From assembly GCF_051811025.1 (NCBI RefSeq), contig NZ_JBPWQE010000001.1, forward strand, positions 2,418,001 to 2,482,000: DNA of 64,000 nucleotides. Reading direction: 5' to 3'. Position 1 is the stretch's first letter. Every line of letters begins with the position of its first letter. This stretch comes from Tardiphaga sp051811025. Lineage in GTDB: Bacteria > Pseudomonadota > Alphaproteobacteria > Rhizobiales > Xanthobacteraceae. Of this stretch, positions 24,850 to 34,257 are shown in pieces. The translations under genes were made by a program, and so were the position numbers. A model generated the notes under the pieces. The model was not told where the DNA came from and did not search any database. It saw only the letters and a list, made by a program, of their open reading frames with translations.

Positions 24850-26084
24850 GCGCTCTCCTTACCGAACAAGTCATGCATGGCCGCCCCTGGCGGCCGTCGG
24901 TCTCGTTGCTTGTCGTTGCGGCGCTGGGCCTTCTGGTGGCGGGATGTTCGTCATTGCCGCGGACGCCGCATAGCGCCGCAGATGCATCCAGTGCGCGCGT
25001 CCTCGATCTTACGGACCTGCGCCGTTATGCGGACGAACCGGCCTCGACGTTCCGAAACGGTCAGAACCAGGTCGCGTTGCGAGGGCCTCGAACCTATCTG
25101 GCGCTGTCCGGAGGCGGGGCGGACGGCGCCTATGGCGCCGGCGTTCTGAGCGGCTGGACCGAGGCGGCGACGCGCCCGACATTCTCGATGGTGTCCGGTG
25201 TGAGCACCGGTGCACTGATCGCGCCCTTCGCGTTTCTCGGTCCCGGCTATGACGCGACCTTGCGCGACGTCTACACCAGCGGCGTCGCCGCGAGCCTGCT
25301 CGATGCACCTAATCCGTTCAATGCGATCTTTGGTTCGGGCCTGTTCGGCAACACGCGGCTACGCGAGCTGGTGGCGAAGTATATTGACGAGACCTTCGTT
25401 GCCGCCGTCGCAGCCGAACATGCGAAGGGGCGGATGCTGTTCGTAGTCACGACCAATCTGGACTCGCAGCGGACCGCCATCTGGGACATGGGACGGATCG
25501 CCTCGCTCCGCACGCCCGAAGCATTGAACCTGTTCCGGGATGTTGTCGCGGCATCGGCGAGCCTGCCCGTGGTGTTTCCGCCGATGCTGGTGACCGCGGA
25601 GGCGAACGGCAAGCGCTTCGAGGAGATGCATGTGGATGGCGGCGTCACCGCGCCTGTCCTGACATTGCCCGAGGCTTTCCTGCTGCGCGACGCCACGTTC
25701 GCCAAAGCAGAGAAGCTGCAACTCTACGTCCTGATCAACAACAAGATCGAACGGGAATTTCAGGTCATTCCCAATTCCACCATCGAAATCGCTGCGCGGG
25801 CGTCATCGACCGTGACGAAGATTCAGACGCGCTCTATCCTTTACAACACCTATGCCTTCGCCCGCCGCAACAAGTTCGGATTCAATCTGACCTATATCGA
25901 GGGCGATCGACCGCCATCGCCGATGTCCGGCTTTGACACCGCCTATATGCGCGCGCTGTTCCAGTACGGTTACGAGAGAGCGCGGGGCAATCGTCTCTGG
26001 TCGAAATCCCCGCCCTCCGACGATCAGGATTCCGTGGCGGCGTCACACACAGCACCCACGCGGCAGGTCGCAAGCGGCAACTGA
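24846..26084 (+). CDS. Patatin-like phospholipase lipoprotein
   Basis: A 412-residue protein with a GTG start overlapping the preceding stop. A lipobox (LLVAGC) near residue 36 indicates an outer-membrane or periplasmic lipoprotein. The patatin domain spans about residues 75-290: oxyanion loop GGGADGAYG, nucleophile elbow GVSTG and the catalytic Asp in DGG (HVDGGVTAPV). Patatin hydrolases use a Ser-Asp dyad to cleave acyl chains from lipids. The operon context with a small SH3-like protein and a secreted protein downstream hints at envelope lipid turnover, possibly under the divergent TetR regulator. Confidence 0.92.
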   Translation: MSALLTEQVMHGRPWRPSVSLLVVAALGLLVAGCSSLPRTPHSAADASSARVLDLTDLRRYADEPASTFRNGQNQVALRGPRTYLALSGGGADGAYGAGVLSGWTEAATRPTFSMVSGVSTGALIAPFAFLGPGYDATLRDVYTSGVAASLLDAPNPFNAIFGSGLFGNTRLRELVAKYIDETFVAAVAAEHAKGRMLFVVTTNLDSQRTAIWDMGRIASLRTPEALNLFRDVVAASASLPVVFPPMLVTAEANGKRFEEMHVDGGVTAPVLTLPEAFLLRDATFAKAEKLQLYVLINNKIEREFQVIPNSTIEIAARASSTVTKIQTRSILYNTYAFARRNKFGFNLTYIEGDRPPSPMSGFDTAYMRALFQYGYERARGNRLWSKSPPSDDQDSVAASHTAPTRQVASGN

Positions 26085-26138
26085 TGCGCGATGCGACTTT
26101 CAAACCCGGCACATGCGTGCTGAAACAGGAGTGACCTC

Positions 26139-26639
26139 ATGAGACTTACCATGCTTCGCAAGATCGTTTCGCCCCGCCGGATTGCGCTGGTGTCGATCCT
26201 GCTCGTCGCCGCCTCGGGTTCGGCGGCGGCGCAGTCGCTGCCGTTCACAGGCCTTACCGGATCCTGGGCAGGCGCGGGAGCGATCTCGCTGTCCGACGGA
26301 TCGAAGGAGCGGCTTCGCTGCAAGGCGACATACCAGGTCAGCGGCGGCGAAAGGCGGCTTCTGCAGAGCCTGCGTTGCGCGAGCGACAGCTACCGCTTCG
26401 ATCTCAACAGCGACGTGGTCAGCCAGGATGGCACCATCGCCGGAACGTGGAGCGAAACCAGTCGCGGAATCAGCGGAAGCATCGCGGGCCGCGAGTCCGG
26501 CGGCCTCATCTCGGCCGTCATCGATGCGCCGGGATTCTCGGCCAACCTGTCGCTCTCTACGCGCGGCAACAAACAGTCTTTCTCGATATCGTCCGAAGGC
26601 GATATCCGGAACGTCACCATCAACATGAGCAGAAACTGA
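26139..26639 (+). CDS. Secreted hypothetical protein
   Basis: A 166-residue protein with a signal peptide (ending SGSAAAQSLPF). The mature part is beta-rich: FTGLTGSWAGAGAISLSDGSKERLRCKATYQVSGGERRLLQSLRCAS and repeated SGSIAGRESGGLISAVI-type strands, suggesting a lipocalin- or avidin-like barrel with two cysteines about 30 residues apart. A good CAGGAG site precedes the ATG. It follows the patatin gene by 54 bp and may share its transcript. I recognise the general type, common in Rhizobiales, but no function is known. Confidence 0.75.
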   Translation: MRLTMLRKIVSPRRIALVSILLVAASGSAAAQSLPFTGLTGSWAGAGAISLSDGSKERLRCKATYQVSGGERRLLQSLRCASDSYRFDLNSDVVSQDGTIAGTWSETSRGISGSIAGRESGGLISAVIDAPGFSANLSLSTRGNKQSFSISSEGDIRNVTINMSRN

Positions 26640-26733
26640 TCGGGATCGCTGCTCCGCGATCGGAGGCGTTGAACCCTGCGAGGTGATCAGCGTCTGCACG
26701 TTGCCGACATTTCGAGGGCTGCCGCGCGATCGG

Positions 26734-27159
26734 TTAGCAGCCCTTACAGACGTTTCCGATCATCTGTTTTATTTTTCTCTCACTCTCTTCGTAAGTCTGC
26801 GCAGGTGGCCGCGCTCCAAACCGGACCGGCAAATGGATCTCTTGCAGGGCCTCGTCGTCGGCTGAAACTATCGGGAATGGTTGCAGCTTCGCCAGCCACT
26901 CCAGTAAATCCTGATCAACCTTCGGAATGCTTGTTCCCTTTTCGACTATCGGGTTCAACAGTTTACCATCCCGGTCGAGTGAGAATTTTAAGAGCACATC
27001 GATGGGCAGACGCTCACTTCGTAATTCTGCCGGGAAACCGATCGGGTGTGCAGCCACGTATGCGCTGAGTTGTTTCTGGAAGAATGTTGGCTCCTTCGCC
27101 AATGCCTGCGTCCCGAGAAAGCCGATCATCAACAGATAGCAGAACAAAAATCGCATCAC
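26734..27159 (-). CDS. Small periplasmic protein with TonB-C-like domain
   Basis: A 141-residue protein with an N-terminal signal peptide (MRFLFCYLLMIGFLGTQALAKE). The core DVLLKFSLDRDGKLLNPIVEKGTSIPKVDQDLLEWLAKLQPFPI followed by IHLPVRF has the strand-helix-strand layout of TonB C-terminal domains that occur alone in the periplasm. The C-terminus ends in two cysteines (VCKGC). No ExbB or ExbD is adjacent and there is no proline-rich linker, so this is not a working TonB. ATG at 27156 is an equally good start. Confidence 0.65.
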   Translation of the reverse strand: MMRFLFCYLLMIGFLGTQALAKEPTFFQKQLSAYVAAHPIGFPAELRSERLPIDVLLKFSLDRDGKLLNPIVEKGTSIPKVDQDLLEWLAKLQPFPIVSADDEALQEIHLPVRFGARPPAQTYEESERKIKQMIGNVCKGC

Positions 27160-27199
27160 GGTCTTCCAAATTTGGCGCGGGGGCCGTCGCGCTTCATGA

Positions 27200-27289
27200 T
27201 CAGCTCGGCAGTGAATGCGGCTCGTCCTGCAGATGTGGCGGCCACGTCTCGACGCGTTCCAGGATATCGGCGAGGGGCTTGGTTTTCAT
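27200..27289 (-). pseudogene. Truncated antitoxin-like small gene (29 residues)
   Basis: The minus-strand frame starts MKTKPLADILERVETWPPHLQDE and stops after 29 codons. This beginning resembles short antitoxin-like proteins of Rhizobiales whose N-terminus has a V-E-x-W-P-x-x-x-Q-D/E-E pattern and which are about three times longer. No toxin is adjacent. It is probably a remnant; the family match is from memory and weak. Confidence 0.3.
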
Positions 27290-27400
27290 GGTGTGAGGGT
27301 ATCACGGCGGAGACACAACGTCACAGGATAGCCTGAGGAATCCATCCGCCCCACCTGAATTTGAATGGCTGCCCGCGCGCCAAATCTCTATACTGTGGGT

Positions 27401-27760
27401 ATGTCGCGATTCATGTGTCTATTGGTTGCTCTCGTCCTATCGCTCATTTCCGCCGTTGCACTGGCTGCGCCGGTCAAGAAGAAATCGCAGCAATGGAAGG
27501 GCTACGGCTTCCTGCCGGGCTATCACCAGCCACTGAACAATAGCGTTCCGCTGTTCATGCAGAAGCGCGCGGACCTGCGCATGGCCAAACGCGACCGGCG
27601 CCATTGGTATATCGACCGCACCCCGGTCTATTACCGCTGGTCCGACGGCGAGAAGTATTATTTCGGCCGACCCGGCTTCTATCGCGGCCAGTACAATGGC
27701 GGCAGCATGGGCCCATGCTGGACGCGAACCCCGATCGGGCCGATCTGGAATTGCGGCTAG
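27401..27760 (+). CDS. Small secreted hypothetical protein
   Basis: A 119-residue protein from ATG 27401, which gives a clear signal peptide (CLLVALVLSLISAVALAAP). The mature part is basic, then rich in aromatic residues and glycine: QWKGYGFLPGYHQPLNN, RHWYIDRTPVYYRWSDGEKYYFGRPGFYRGQYNGG, ending with a cysteine pair (GPCWTRTPIGPIWNCG). Similar proteins occur across Bradyrhizobium relatives without known function. It is probably monocistronic. Confidence 0.78.
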   Translation: MSRFMCLLVALVLSLISAVALAAPVKKKSQQWKGYGFLPGYHQPLNNSVPLFMQKRADLRMAKRDRRHWYIDRTPVYYRWSDGEKYYFGRPGFYRGQYNGGSMGPCWTRTPIGPIWNCG

Positions 27761-27974
27761 GCGAGGCGGCGCATGTCGCGGCGCCGATTCCTGTGAAAGC
27801 TTTCGGTCGACGTTGTAGCGACCCTCATTAAATCATCGCAGCGACTATCTGTTGCTCCGGTTTGATCGCGGCGGAGTTCAAAAGCTCCGTGAAATCAAAA
27901 TCAACGAAAGCACATTTCGGGTTCCGGCCACTATCTTCGCCTGACAGGACTTTGGTTCAGGGGCGGAGATATCA

Positions 27975-29231
27975 GTGGCTAGGATTTCACGACGTGACGT
28001 GTTGGCGGGTGGCGCGGCCATGCTTGGGTCGCTTGGCGCATCCGGGGGGACGTTCGGCCAGCAGCCCACTGAGAATTTCGATCTCGTGATCCGGGGCGGT
28101 GAGGTCATCGACCCCAGCCAGAATCTGCGCGGCATTCGCGATATCGGCATCAAGTTCGGGCAGGTCGCCGCCGTCGAGCCGAGCATTCCTGCGGAGCGGG
28201 CCAAACAAAGCATCGATGCCAAAGGCAAGCTGGTGACGCCCGGCCTCGTCGATCTTCACACCCATGTCTATCCCTATGGGTCTGCGATCGGCATTCCGCC
28301 GGATGAGCTGGTGCCGTTCTCGGCGACGACGACCTATGTGAGCGCCGGAGATGCCGGCGCCAACACGTTTGCCGGATTCAAGCGCGACGTCGTCGGACAT
28401 TCGCGCAGCCGGCTGTTTGCCTTCGTGCACATCTCGACAATCGGCCTTGCGGGCTTTCCCGTCGGCGAGTTGCTGAATATCGATTACGCGAATGTCGATG
28501 CCGCGGCGCGCACCATCGCCGAAAATCCCGATCTCGTGCTCGGTGCCAAGGTGCGCGAGACGCTGGCATTCGTCGGCAACAACGGTATCGAACCGCTGAA
28601 GCGCGCCATTCTGGCCGTCGAACGCTCGGGCACCAAGGGCCGGGTGATGTGCCACATCGGCAATGCGCCAGGCGATCTGTCGGTGCTCGTCGATACGTTG
28701 CGTCCCGGCGATATCCTCACGCATCCCTACAGCGCACTCGGCAACAACACGGTGCAGAACGGCAAAGTGCTTCCCGCGCTGCTGGAAGCCAAGAAGCGCG
28801 GTGTCATCATCGATGTCGGTCATGGCGCCGGCAGTTTCGACTATGACATTGCCGAGGAGGCGATCCAGCAGGGGCTCGTGTTCGATACGATTTCCAGCGA
28901 CGTCCATGTGGCCGCGGCGAACACGCCGAGCCGGCCCTATCTGCCCTGGGTGCTCAGCAAGTTTCTCGCGCTCGGCTTCTCGCTCGATCAGGTGATCGCG
29001 GCGGCCACGATCAAGCCGGCCAATGTCATCAACCGCGTGCCCAAGCTCGGCACGCTGCAGGTCGGCGCGCCCGCGGACGTCGCCATTCTCGAACTCGTCG
29101 AAGGTCCGGTCGAACTGCTCGACACCTCGAACAAGCCCCGCACCGGTAAGGCCTATCTGAAGGCGGTCCAGACCGTGCGCGGCGGGGTCCCGTTCGGACA
29201 GCCATATTCTCTGCCGTTCTCGGCGAACTGA
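27975..29231 (+). CDS. Amidohydrolase/deacetylase-family metallohydrolase, Tat-exported
   Basis: A 418-residue protein starting with GTG and a Tat-type signal (SRRDVLAGGAAMLGSLGASGG), so it is probably folded with metal before export. The amidohydrolase barrel shows VIRGGEVIDPSQNLRG, the metal-binding TPGLVDLHTHVYP (H-x-H), a likely bridging Lys in LVLGAKVRET, later metal histidines in VMCHIGNAP and ILTHPYSALG, and the Asp in TISSDVHV. These fit the EF_0837/AHA_3915-type deacetylase family, whose substrates are N-acyl amino acids or are unknown. An amidase follows 240 bp downstream on the same strand, which may work on related amides. Confidence 0.9.
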   Translation: MARISRRDVLAGGAAMLGSLGASGGTFGQQPTENFDLVIRGGEVIDPSQNLRGIRDIGIKFGQVAAVEPSIPAERAKQSIDAKGKLVTPGLVDLHTHVYPYGSAIGIPPDELVPFSATTTYVSAGDAGANTFAGFKRDVVGHSRSRLFAFVHISTIGLAGFPVGELLNIDYANVDAAARTIAENPDLVLGAKVRETLAFVGNNGIEPLKRAILAVERSGTKGRVMCHIGNAPGDLSVLVDTLRPGDILTHPYSALGNNTVQNGKVLPALLEAKKRGVIIDVGHGAGSFDYDIAEEAIQQGLVFDTISSDVHVAAANTPSRPYLPWVLSKFLALGFSLDQVIAAATIKPANVINRVPKLGTLQVGAPADVAILELVEGPVELLDTSNKPRTGKAYLKAVQTVRGGVPFGQPYSLPFSAN

Positions 29232-29471
29232 CGAGGGCAGCGCGTAGCCCTGGTGAGCGAAGCGGCACCCGGGGCGCCGGCGGCCCGGCTATGGTGCCGC
29301 AGGGCGCCATCCGGCCGGAATTCGCCGCCGGTGGCGGGTGACGGCAATCGCCATTCCGCACGCTGGTCTGCCCTGCGTCTGCCGCGCGCTCAAGGCACCC
29401 GCCACGGCTTCCGAAAAAACCACCATCCGGTCTAGGCTCGCACCAACCGAATCTCGAATTGGACGTGCGAC

Positions 29472-30944
29472 ATGACATTGGCGATGAGCTGGGACGAATG
29501 GGCCAAACACGACGCGGTAGCGCTGGCCACGCGCGTGCGCAAGGGCGACCTGGCCCCGGCCGAACTTGCGGCGCAGGCCGCCGCCGGCATCGCCAGCACC
29601 AATCCCGCGCTCGATGCCGTCGTCGAAGTATTCGACGACGTCGTCGCTGATCCTACCAGGGACGGGATGAATGCCGAGGGCGCGTTCGCTGGCGTTCCTT
29701 ACCTGATGAAGGACCTCGGGCCGACCCTGAAGGGACGGCTGCAGGAATTCGGCTCCATGATCATGCAGGGCAACCGGCCCGCGCAGGACAGCTTCCTGAC
29801 CGGCAAGATCCGGGGCGCCGGGCTCAACATCATTGGCCGCAGCACCACGCCAGAATTCGGCGTCTGCAGTTCTGCTGAGAACAAGCTCTATGTCACGCGC
29901 AATCCCTGGGACACCGACTACACCACCTGTGGCTCCTCCGCCGGCTCTGCGGCGATGGTCGCGGCCGGCGTGCTGCCGATCTCCCATGCCACGGATGGCG
30001 GTGGTTCGATCCGCATTCCCGCGGGTGTGAACGGCCTGATCGGCCTGAAGGTCTCGCGCGGCGTCTATTCGCTGGCGCCAGCGCTGTCGGATCTCTCCGG
30101 GTTGGTCTCCATCCAGGGCTGCGTCAGCCGCAGCGTGCGCGACACCGCAGCCTTCGTCGACAATTGCCGCGGCGGCGCGCCCGGCGAATTCATGCCGTTC
30201 TGGTCGCCCGCCGAACCCTATAGCGATCTCATCAAGCGCGACCCGGGCAAGCTGCGCATCGCGCTGTCGCATGAGTGGGGCGACTACAAAGCGCCGCCGC
30301 ATTTCGTTGCAGAGCTGGAGCGTGTCGGCAAAATGCTCGAAGGGCTCGGCCATCACGTGGAATGGGCGCTGCCGGAGGTGGATTTCCGCAAGGCGTTTGC
30401 CGCGCAAACGACCTGCTACATCAGCAATTTCGCGCAGGTGATCGCCGGTCATCTGGCGCGGCTCGGTTTGGATAAGCCGACCACCGATCTGCTGGAGCCG
30501 ATCAACATCAAGATCTGGGAGAGCGGGCTGAACACGTCCTATACCGAGCGCAACGCGATGCAGGCGGTGTTCAACACGACGTCGCGCGCTTTCGGCGCGT
30601 TCTTCGAGCGTTACGACATCATCCTGACGCCGATCACCGCCAAGCCGACGCCGAAGGTCGGCACATCAGAATATCTCACCACCAGCACCAATCCGTCGGT
30701 GCACGACTGGTTCGCCAATCTGTGGAAGAATTTCGCCTATACACCGCTCGCCAATCTGTGCGGCATTCCCGGCATCTCGCTGCCGCTGGCGGCGCAGGAG
30801 AACGGACTGCCGCTCGGCATCCAGGCGCAGACGCGTCAGGCGAATGACGGCCTGCTGCTGCAACTGGCCGCGCAGATCGAACGGGCGATCGACGGCAAGT
30901 GGAATGGCGGTAAGCTGCCGGCAAAGCATGTGAGCCGGCAATAG
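29472..30944 (+). CDS. Amidase (amidase-signature family)
   Basis: A 490-residue cytoplasmic hydrolase. The Ser-cis-Ser-Lys triad is complete: Lys80 (YLMKDLG), Ser155 in CGSSAGSAAMVAAG and Ser179 in ATDGGGSIRIPAG, with the usual 75- and 24-residue spacing. Family members hydrolyse aliphatic or aryl amides; some act as GatA, but no GatB or GatC is here and the sequence is closer to stand-alone catabolic amidases. The substrate is unknown. An upstream metallohydrolase on the same strand may supply or use the same amide. Confidence 0.93.
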   Translation: MTLAMSWDEWAKHDAVALATRVRKGDLAPAELAAQAAAGIASTNPALDAVVEVFDDVVADPTRDGMNAEGAFAGVPYLMKDLGPTLKGRLQEFGSMIMQGNRPAQDSFLTGKIRGAGLNIIGRSTTPEFGVCSSAENKLYVTRNPWDTDYTTCGSSAGSAAMVAAGVLPISHATDGGGSIRIPAGVNGLIGLKVSRGVYSLAPALSDLSGLVSIQGCVSRSVRDTAAFVDNCRGGAPGEFMPFWSPAEPYSDLIKRDPGKLRIALSHEWGDYKAPPHFVAELERVGKMLEGLGHHVEWALPEVDFRKAFAAQTTCYISNFAQVIAGHLARLGLDKPTTDLLEPINIKIWESGLNTSYTERNAMQAVFNTTSRAFGAFFERYDIILTPITAKPTPKVGTSEYLTTSTNPSVHDWFANLWKNFAYTPLANLCGIPGISLPLAAQENGLPLGIQAQTRQANDGLLLQLAAQIERAIDGKWNGGKLPAKHVSRQ

Positions 30945-31013
30945 GCGCGTCAGCGCATCTTGTCTTCGTCGCACTAAAGATACGTGACACAACGGATATC
31001 GAATGGATCGAAC

Positions 31014-31961
31014 ATGGTTTCAAGCTTACCGGCTCCCGTGTCCCAGTCGGTCGCTGCCAGGCTGACGCGGGCGGCGATATTCCTGGTCGTGACGATCAAT
31101 CCCGGACCGGCCCCCGAGAAGGCGGTTCGTGGCTTGTGCGGCGACCTGTCCAGCCTGTTGCGTGGCGTGGGATTCCGCAATCTCAACGGGCAGTTGTCCT
31201 GCATCATGGGGTTCGGCTCCGATGCTTGGAGCCGGCTGTTCGGAGCGCCGAGTCCGAAAGACTTGCATCCGTTTCGTGAAATTCGCGGTGTGCACACCGC
31301 CGTTTCGACATCCGGCGATATCCTCTTTCACATCCGTGCGGCGGGCATGGATCTCTGTTTCGAGCTGGCGACGCACATCATGTCGCGGCTCGCCGGCGCG
31401 GTTTCGGCTGTGGACGAGGTGCATGGCTTCAAATTCTTCGACGACCGCGATCTGATCGGCTTTGTTGACGGAACTGAAAACCCTGTCGGTCAGGCCGCTG
31501 ACGCGGCCACCCTTGTCGGCGATGAAGACCCCGGCTTTGCCGGAGGCAGCTACGTGATCGTGCAAAAATATCTGCACGACGTCGCGCGATGGAACAAGGT
31601 GCCCGTCGAGGAACAGGAGAACATCATCGGCCGGCACAAGCTGTCCGATATCGAACAGCGCGATTCCGAGAAGAAGCCGTATGCGCACAACGTCCTGACG
31701 TCGATTGAAGAGAACGGGGAGCAGCTTCAAATTCTGCGCGACAACATGCCGTTCGGCGAAGTGGGCAAAGGTGAGTTCGGTACCTATTTCATCGGTTACG
31801 CCCGTTCCCCGCAGCGCATTGAGAAGATGCTGGAGAACATGTTCATCGGCAACCCGCCGGGCACTTACGACCATTTGCTGGATTTCAGCCGCGCGGTGAC
31901 GGGGACGCTGTTCTTCGTTCCCACAGCGACGTTTCTGGACGATGTCGATCCCGAGGCTTAA
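31014..31961 (+). CDS. DyP-type haem peroxidase (YfeX-like)
   Basis: A 315-residue peroxidase from ATG 31014; a GTG at 30984 would add ten residues. The catalytic GFVDGTENP loop contains the Asp of DyP enzymes, the proximal haem histidine is in IIGRHKLSDIEQ, and the C-terminus LDFSRAVTGTLFFVPTATFLDDV matches the family. There is no signal peptide, as for cytoplasmic YfeX-type members, which oxidise porphyrinogens or dyes with H2O2. A small DUF1330-like gene follows 48 bp downstream. No encapsulin gene is nearby. Confidence 0.94.
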   Translation: MVSSLPAPVSQSVAARLTRAAIFLVVTINPGPAPEKAVRGLCGDLSSLLRGVGFRNLNGQLSCIMGFGSDAWSRLFGAPSPKDLHPFREIRGVHTAVSTSGDILFHIRAAGMDLCFELATHIMSRLAGAVSAVDEVHGFKFFDDRDLIGFVDGTENPVGQAADAATLVGDEDPGFAGGSYVIVQKYLHDVARWNKVPVEEQENIIGRHKLSDIEQRDSEKKPYAHNVLTSIEENGEQLQILRDNMPFGEVGKGEFGTYFIGYARSPQRIEKMLENMFIGNPPGTYDHLLDFSRAVTGTLFFVPTATFLDDVDPEA

Positions 31962-32009
31962 CCGGTGTTTGCTTATCTGCCCGCGGCTTGCTGAAACAGG
32001 AGATTGTGC

Positions 32010-32411
32010 ATGGGTGTCGATCTCTTGAACATCAAGGGTCTCACAGAGCTCGCGCATCAGGGGCCGGTCGTCATGGTCAATCTGATGCGATTCCGGGAGC
32101 GCTCGCTCGACGGCGATGGGTCGGGCTGGGACGCCTATCTGCGTTACAGCGCGCTGACCGTGCCGATGATCAAGGCGCGGGGCGGCACATTGCTGTGGAC
32201 TGGCGACGCGAAGGCCGTTGCGCTCGGCGAACCGGATCACCAGCAGTGGGACTATCTGGCGCTGGTGTATTATCCCTCCGTTGCAGCCTTCATCGAGATG
32301 ATGACATCACCGGACTATGAAAATCTCTGCGACCCGCACCGTACTAACGGCTGTGCCGAGCATGTGATCATTTGCACGAGCGAGGCTTACAGCAAGTTCA
32401 AGATCGGGTGA
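32010..32411 (+). CDS. DUF1330-like small protein
   Basis: A 133-residue cytoplasmic protein with a good AGGAGA site before the ATG. VVMVNLMRFRERS, then GWDAYLRYSALTVPMIKARGGTLLWTGDAKAV and YYPSVAAFIEMMTSPDYE, show the dimeric alpha-beta-barrel (ferredoxin-like) fold shared by DUF1330 and related proteins; such folds often host small monooxygenases or isomerases. It probably forms an operon with the DyP peroxidase upstream. Activity is unknown. Confidence 0.75.
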   Translation: MGVDLLNIKGLTELAHQGPVVMVNLMRFRERSLDGDGSGWDAYLRYSALTVPMIKARGGTLLWTGDAKAVALGEPDHQQWDYLALVYYPSVAAFIEMMTSPDYENLCDPHRTNGCAEHVIICTSEAYSKFKIG

Positions 32412-32455
32412 CGGAGGATCGCCACTGGCTTCCAGCTCATTCGGGGCATTGAATC

Positions 32456-33919
32456 TCAAATGAGCCGGGTGGCGATGAGGACGGAGATCACGAGAAGAAC
32501 CGCGACGATGACCACGACGAAGGGAAACATTGCGCGATAGGCGTCCCGCTCGTGGCCGGGCGTGCCGGCGAGATTGCAGACGATCGACATCCGCACCGGC
32601 GAGACCATGTTGAGCGAGAGTGCCGCGGCATGCTGAAGCGCGACGACGGCGGCGACGTCGAGGCCGGCTTCGGTGGCGAGGCTGAGCTGCGACGGCATGA
32701 ACAGTCCGTTGGCCGCATTGCCGCTATTGGCCAGCGCGCCGAACACGGCCGAGATCATCGGCGTGACCGTCACCGACCAGACCCCGAACGTGTCATACAT
32801 GCCGCGGGCGAGGCCGCCGGCGATGCCCGAGCGCGACAGCAGTTCGGCCATCATCGAGAACACGATCACGGTAAGCACCGCGAGCCGGCCGGTCTTCCAT
32901 GCGGCTGCGATCTCCGCAGGGAAGGCCCGCTGATGGCCGTGCAGCAGGGCGGTCAGCACGGCCGCCGCGACCAGCCAGGTGCCGGCGTGAAACAACGGCG
33001 CCCAGACCGGCGCGCCGGCGAAGGGCTGCATGCTCCATGCGGTCTGTAGAAGCTGGTTGAGCGGCGGCACGAGGCGCGTCAGTGCGAGCCAGCCGATCAG
33101 CAGTGTGAATGGCAGCATGCGCCGTGCCGCAGCGGCGATCGCCGCGCGATCCGGCTTCTCGTCGATGAGATAACGCAGCACGATGGCCGGCCCGAACGCG
33201 GCCAGCATCGCCGGCTCCGGCCCAAGAAACGCCGTTGCGACGATGGCGAGGCCGAGGCTGCCGATGAGCCAGAGCGCTTCGCTGGCGCGCTCGCGCCAGT
33301 CGGCGGTGATGCCGGCGCGTTCCGCCATGCGCCAGTAGATCGGCAGCCACAGGATGTTGAACACGAGATAGATGAGGCTGGTGCGTAGCGCGAGCGCCGT
33401 GGGATCGGTCCGCGCAAACGCTGCGCCGACCACCGCGCCGCTGCCCATGGCACCCCATACGATCATGGTCTGGCTGATCAGCGAGAAGGCGAGAAGCTCG
33501 ATCGGCTTCAGGCCGAGGCGGCGGATCAGCACCATCGTCCCCATGATGCCGATGCCGAAGCCTGTGGCGGATTCCGCGAAGGGGCCGATCAGATAGCAGG
33601 CGGTGAACAGCAGGCGACGCCGCGCATGCGCATCCGGCAGTGACGTCTCGACCGGCATGGCCGCGTCGCCGGGGCGAATTGCCATCTGCCAGAACAGCAA
33701 GCCGCCGAGAATGTAGGGTACGACGATCCACCCGATCCATGCGCCGCGCAGCAGCGCCGTTCCAGCGTCAGTGATCGAGAACAGCTGCGGCGCAGTGGCC
33801 AGCGCGACCGCAAGCGCCGTGGCGAGGCCGATGAGCGAGGCGGGGAGCGTGCCGGCGAGTCCGCTGGCGATGGCGCCGATCACTGCCAGCGCGGGCAGCG
33901 CCCAGATCAGGTAAAGCAC
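32456..33919 (-). CDS. L-lactate permease (LctP)-family transporter
   Basis: A 487-residue polytopic membrane protein with about twelve to fourteen helices. The LctP family signature FAESATGFGIGIMGTM and the C-terminal ALANSGNAANGLFMPSQLSLATEAGLD segment are clear. Family members import L- or D-lactate and glycolate with protons. It is somewhat shorter than the E. coli permease (about 550 residues) but shows no break. An FMN-dependent alpha-hydroxyacid oxidase at 44 kb could use such substrates, but the two are not linked. Substrate assignment is by family only. Confidence 0.88.
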   Translation of the reverse strand: MLYLIWALPALAVIGAIASGLAGTLPASLIGLATALAVALATAPQLFSITDAGTALLRGAWIGWIVVPYILGGLLFWQMAIRPGDAAMPVETSLPDAHARRRLLFTACYLIGPFAESATGFGIGIMGTMVLIRRLGLKPIELLAFSLISQTMIVWGAMGSGAVVGAAFARTDPTALALRTSLIYLVFNILWLPIYWRMAERAGITADWRERASEALWLIGSLGLAIVATAFLGPEPAMLAAFGPAIVLRYLIDEKPDRAAIAAAARRMLPFTLLIGWLALTRLVPPLNQLLQTAWSMQPFAGAPVWAPLFHAGTWLVAAAVLTALLHGHQRAFPAEIAAAWKTGRLAVLTVIVFSMMAELLSRSGIAGGLARGMYDTFGVWSVTVTPMISAVFGALANSGNAANGLFMPSQLSLATEAGLDVAAVVALQHAAALSLNMVSPVRMSIVCNLAGTPGHERDAYRAMFPFVVVIVAVLLVISVLIATRLI

Positions 33920-34074
33920 GTTCCGCCCCCAAGTTTCTCGTTGGGGGCTGGATGCGCGGGAAAGGCAGGGACGTCAACCGCGCTGCGCGCATAGCGCGCG
34001 TGCAACGAGCCTCATCATCGGCTCTATGCTGCGCCGGGGTTCGAACACGCGCCGCGCATCCCGGCGCGCGCCGG

Positions 34075-34251
34075 CTAGCTGTCTTTGCTCACGCGGATGC
34101 CAAGCTTGTTGACGCGGGTGCGCACTATGAGCGGCGACCGCTTCAGGCGGAGCGCGATCTCGTTGATACTGCGCCCGTTCGCCAGTTGCCGCCGCAGCTC
34201 CTCGTCCTGCTGGGATGTCCAGACGGTGTCGGTTGGGGCGTGCAGTTTCAT
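34075..34251 (-). CDS. Small HTH (SANT/homeodomain-like) protein
   Basis: A 58-residue protein on the minus strand, starting at the ATG at 34251. VWTSQQDEELRRQLANGRSINEIALRLKRSPLIVRTRVNKLGI forms three predicted helices, with Trp at the first and an HTH (SINEIALRLKRSPLIVRTRVNKL) like GcrA, SANT or sigma-70 region 4 folds. Similar 55-70-residue proteins are common in Bradyrhizobium. It starts 7 bp after the nitroreductase stop on the same strand, so the two are probably co-transcribed. Targets are unknown. Confidence 0.72.
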   Translation of the reverse strand: MKLHAPTDTVWTSQQDEELRRQLANGRSINEIALRLKRSPLIVRTRVNKLGIRVSKDS

Positions 34252-34257
34252 GGACGG

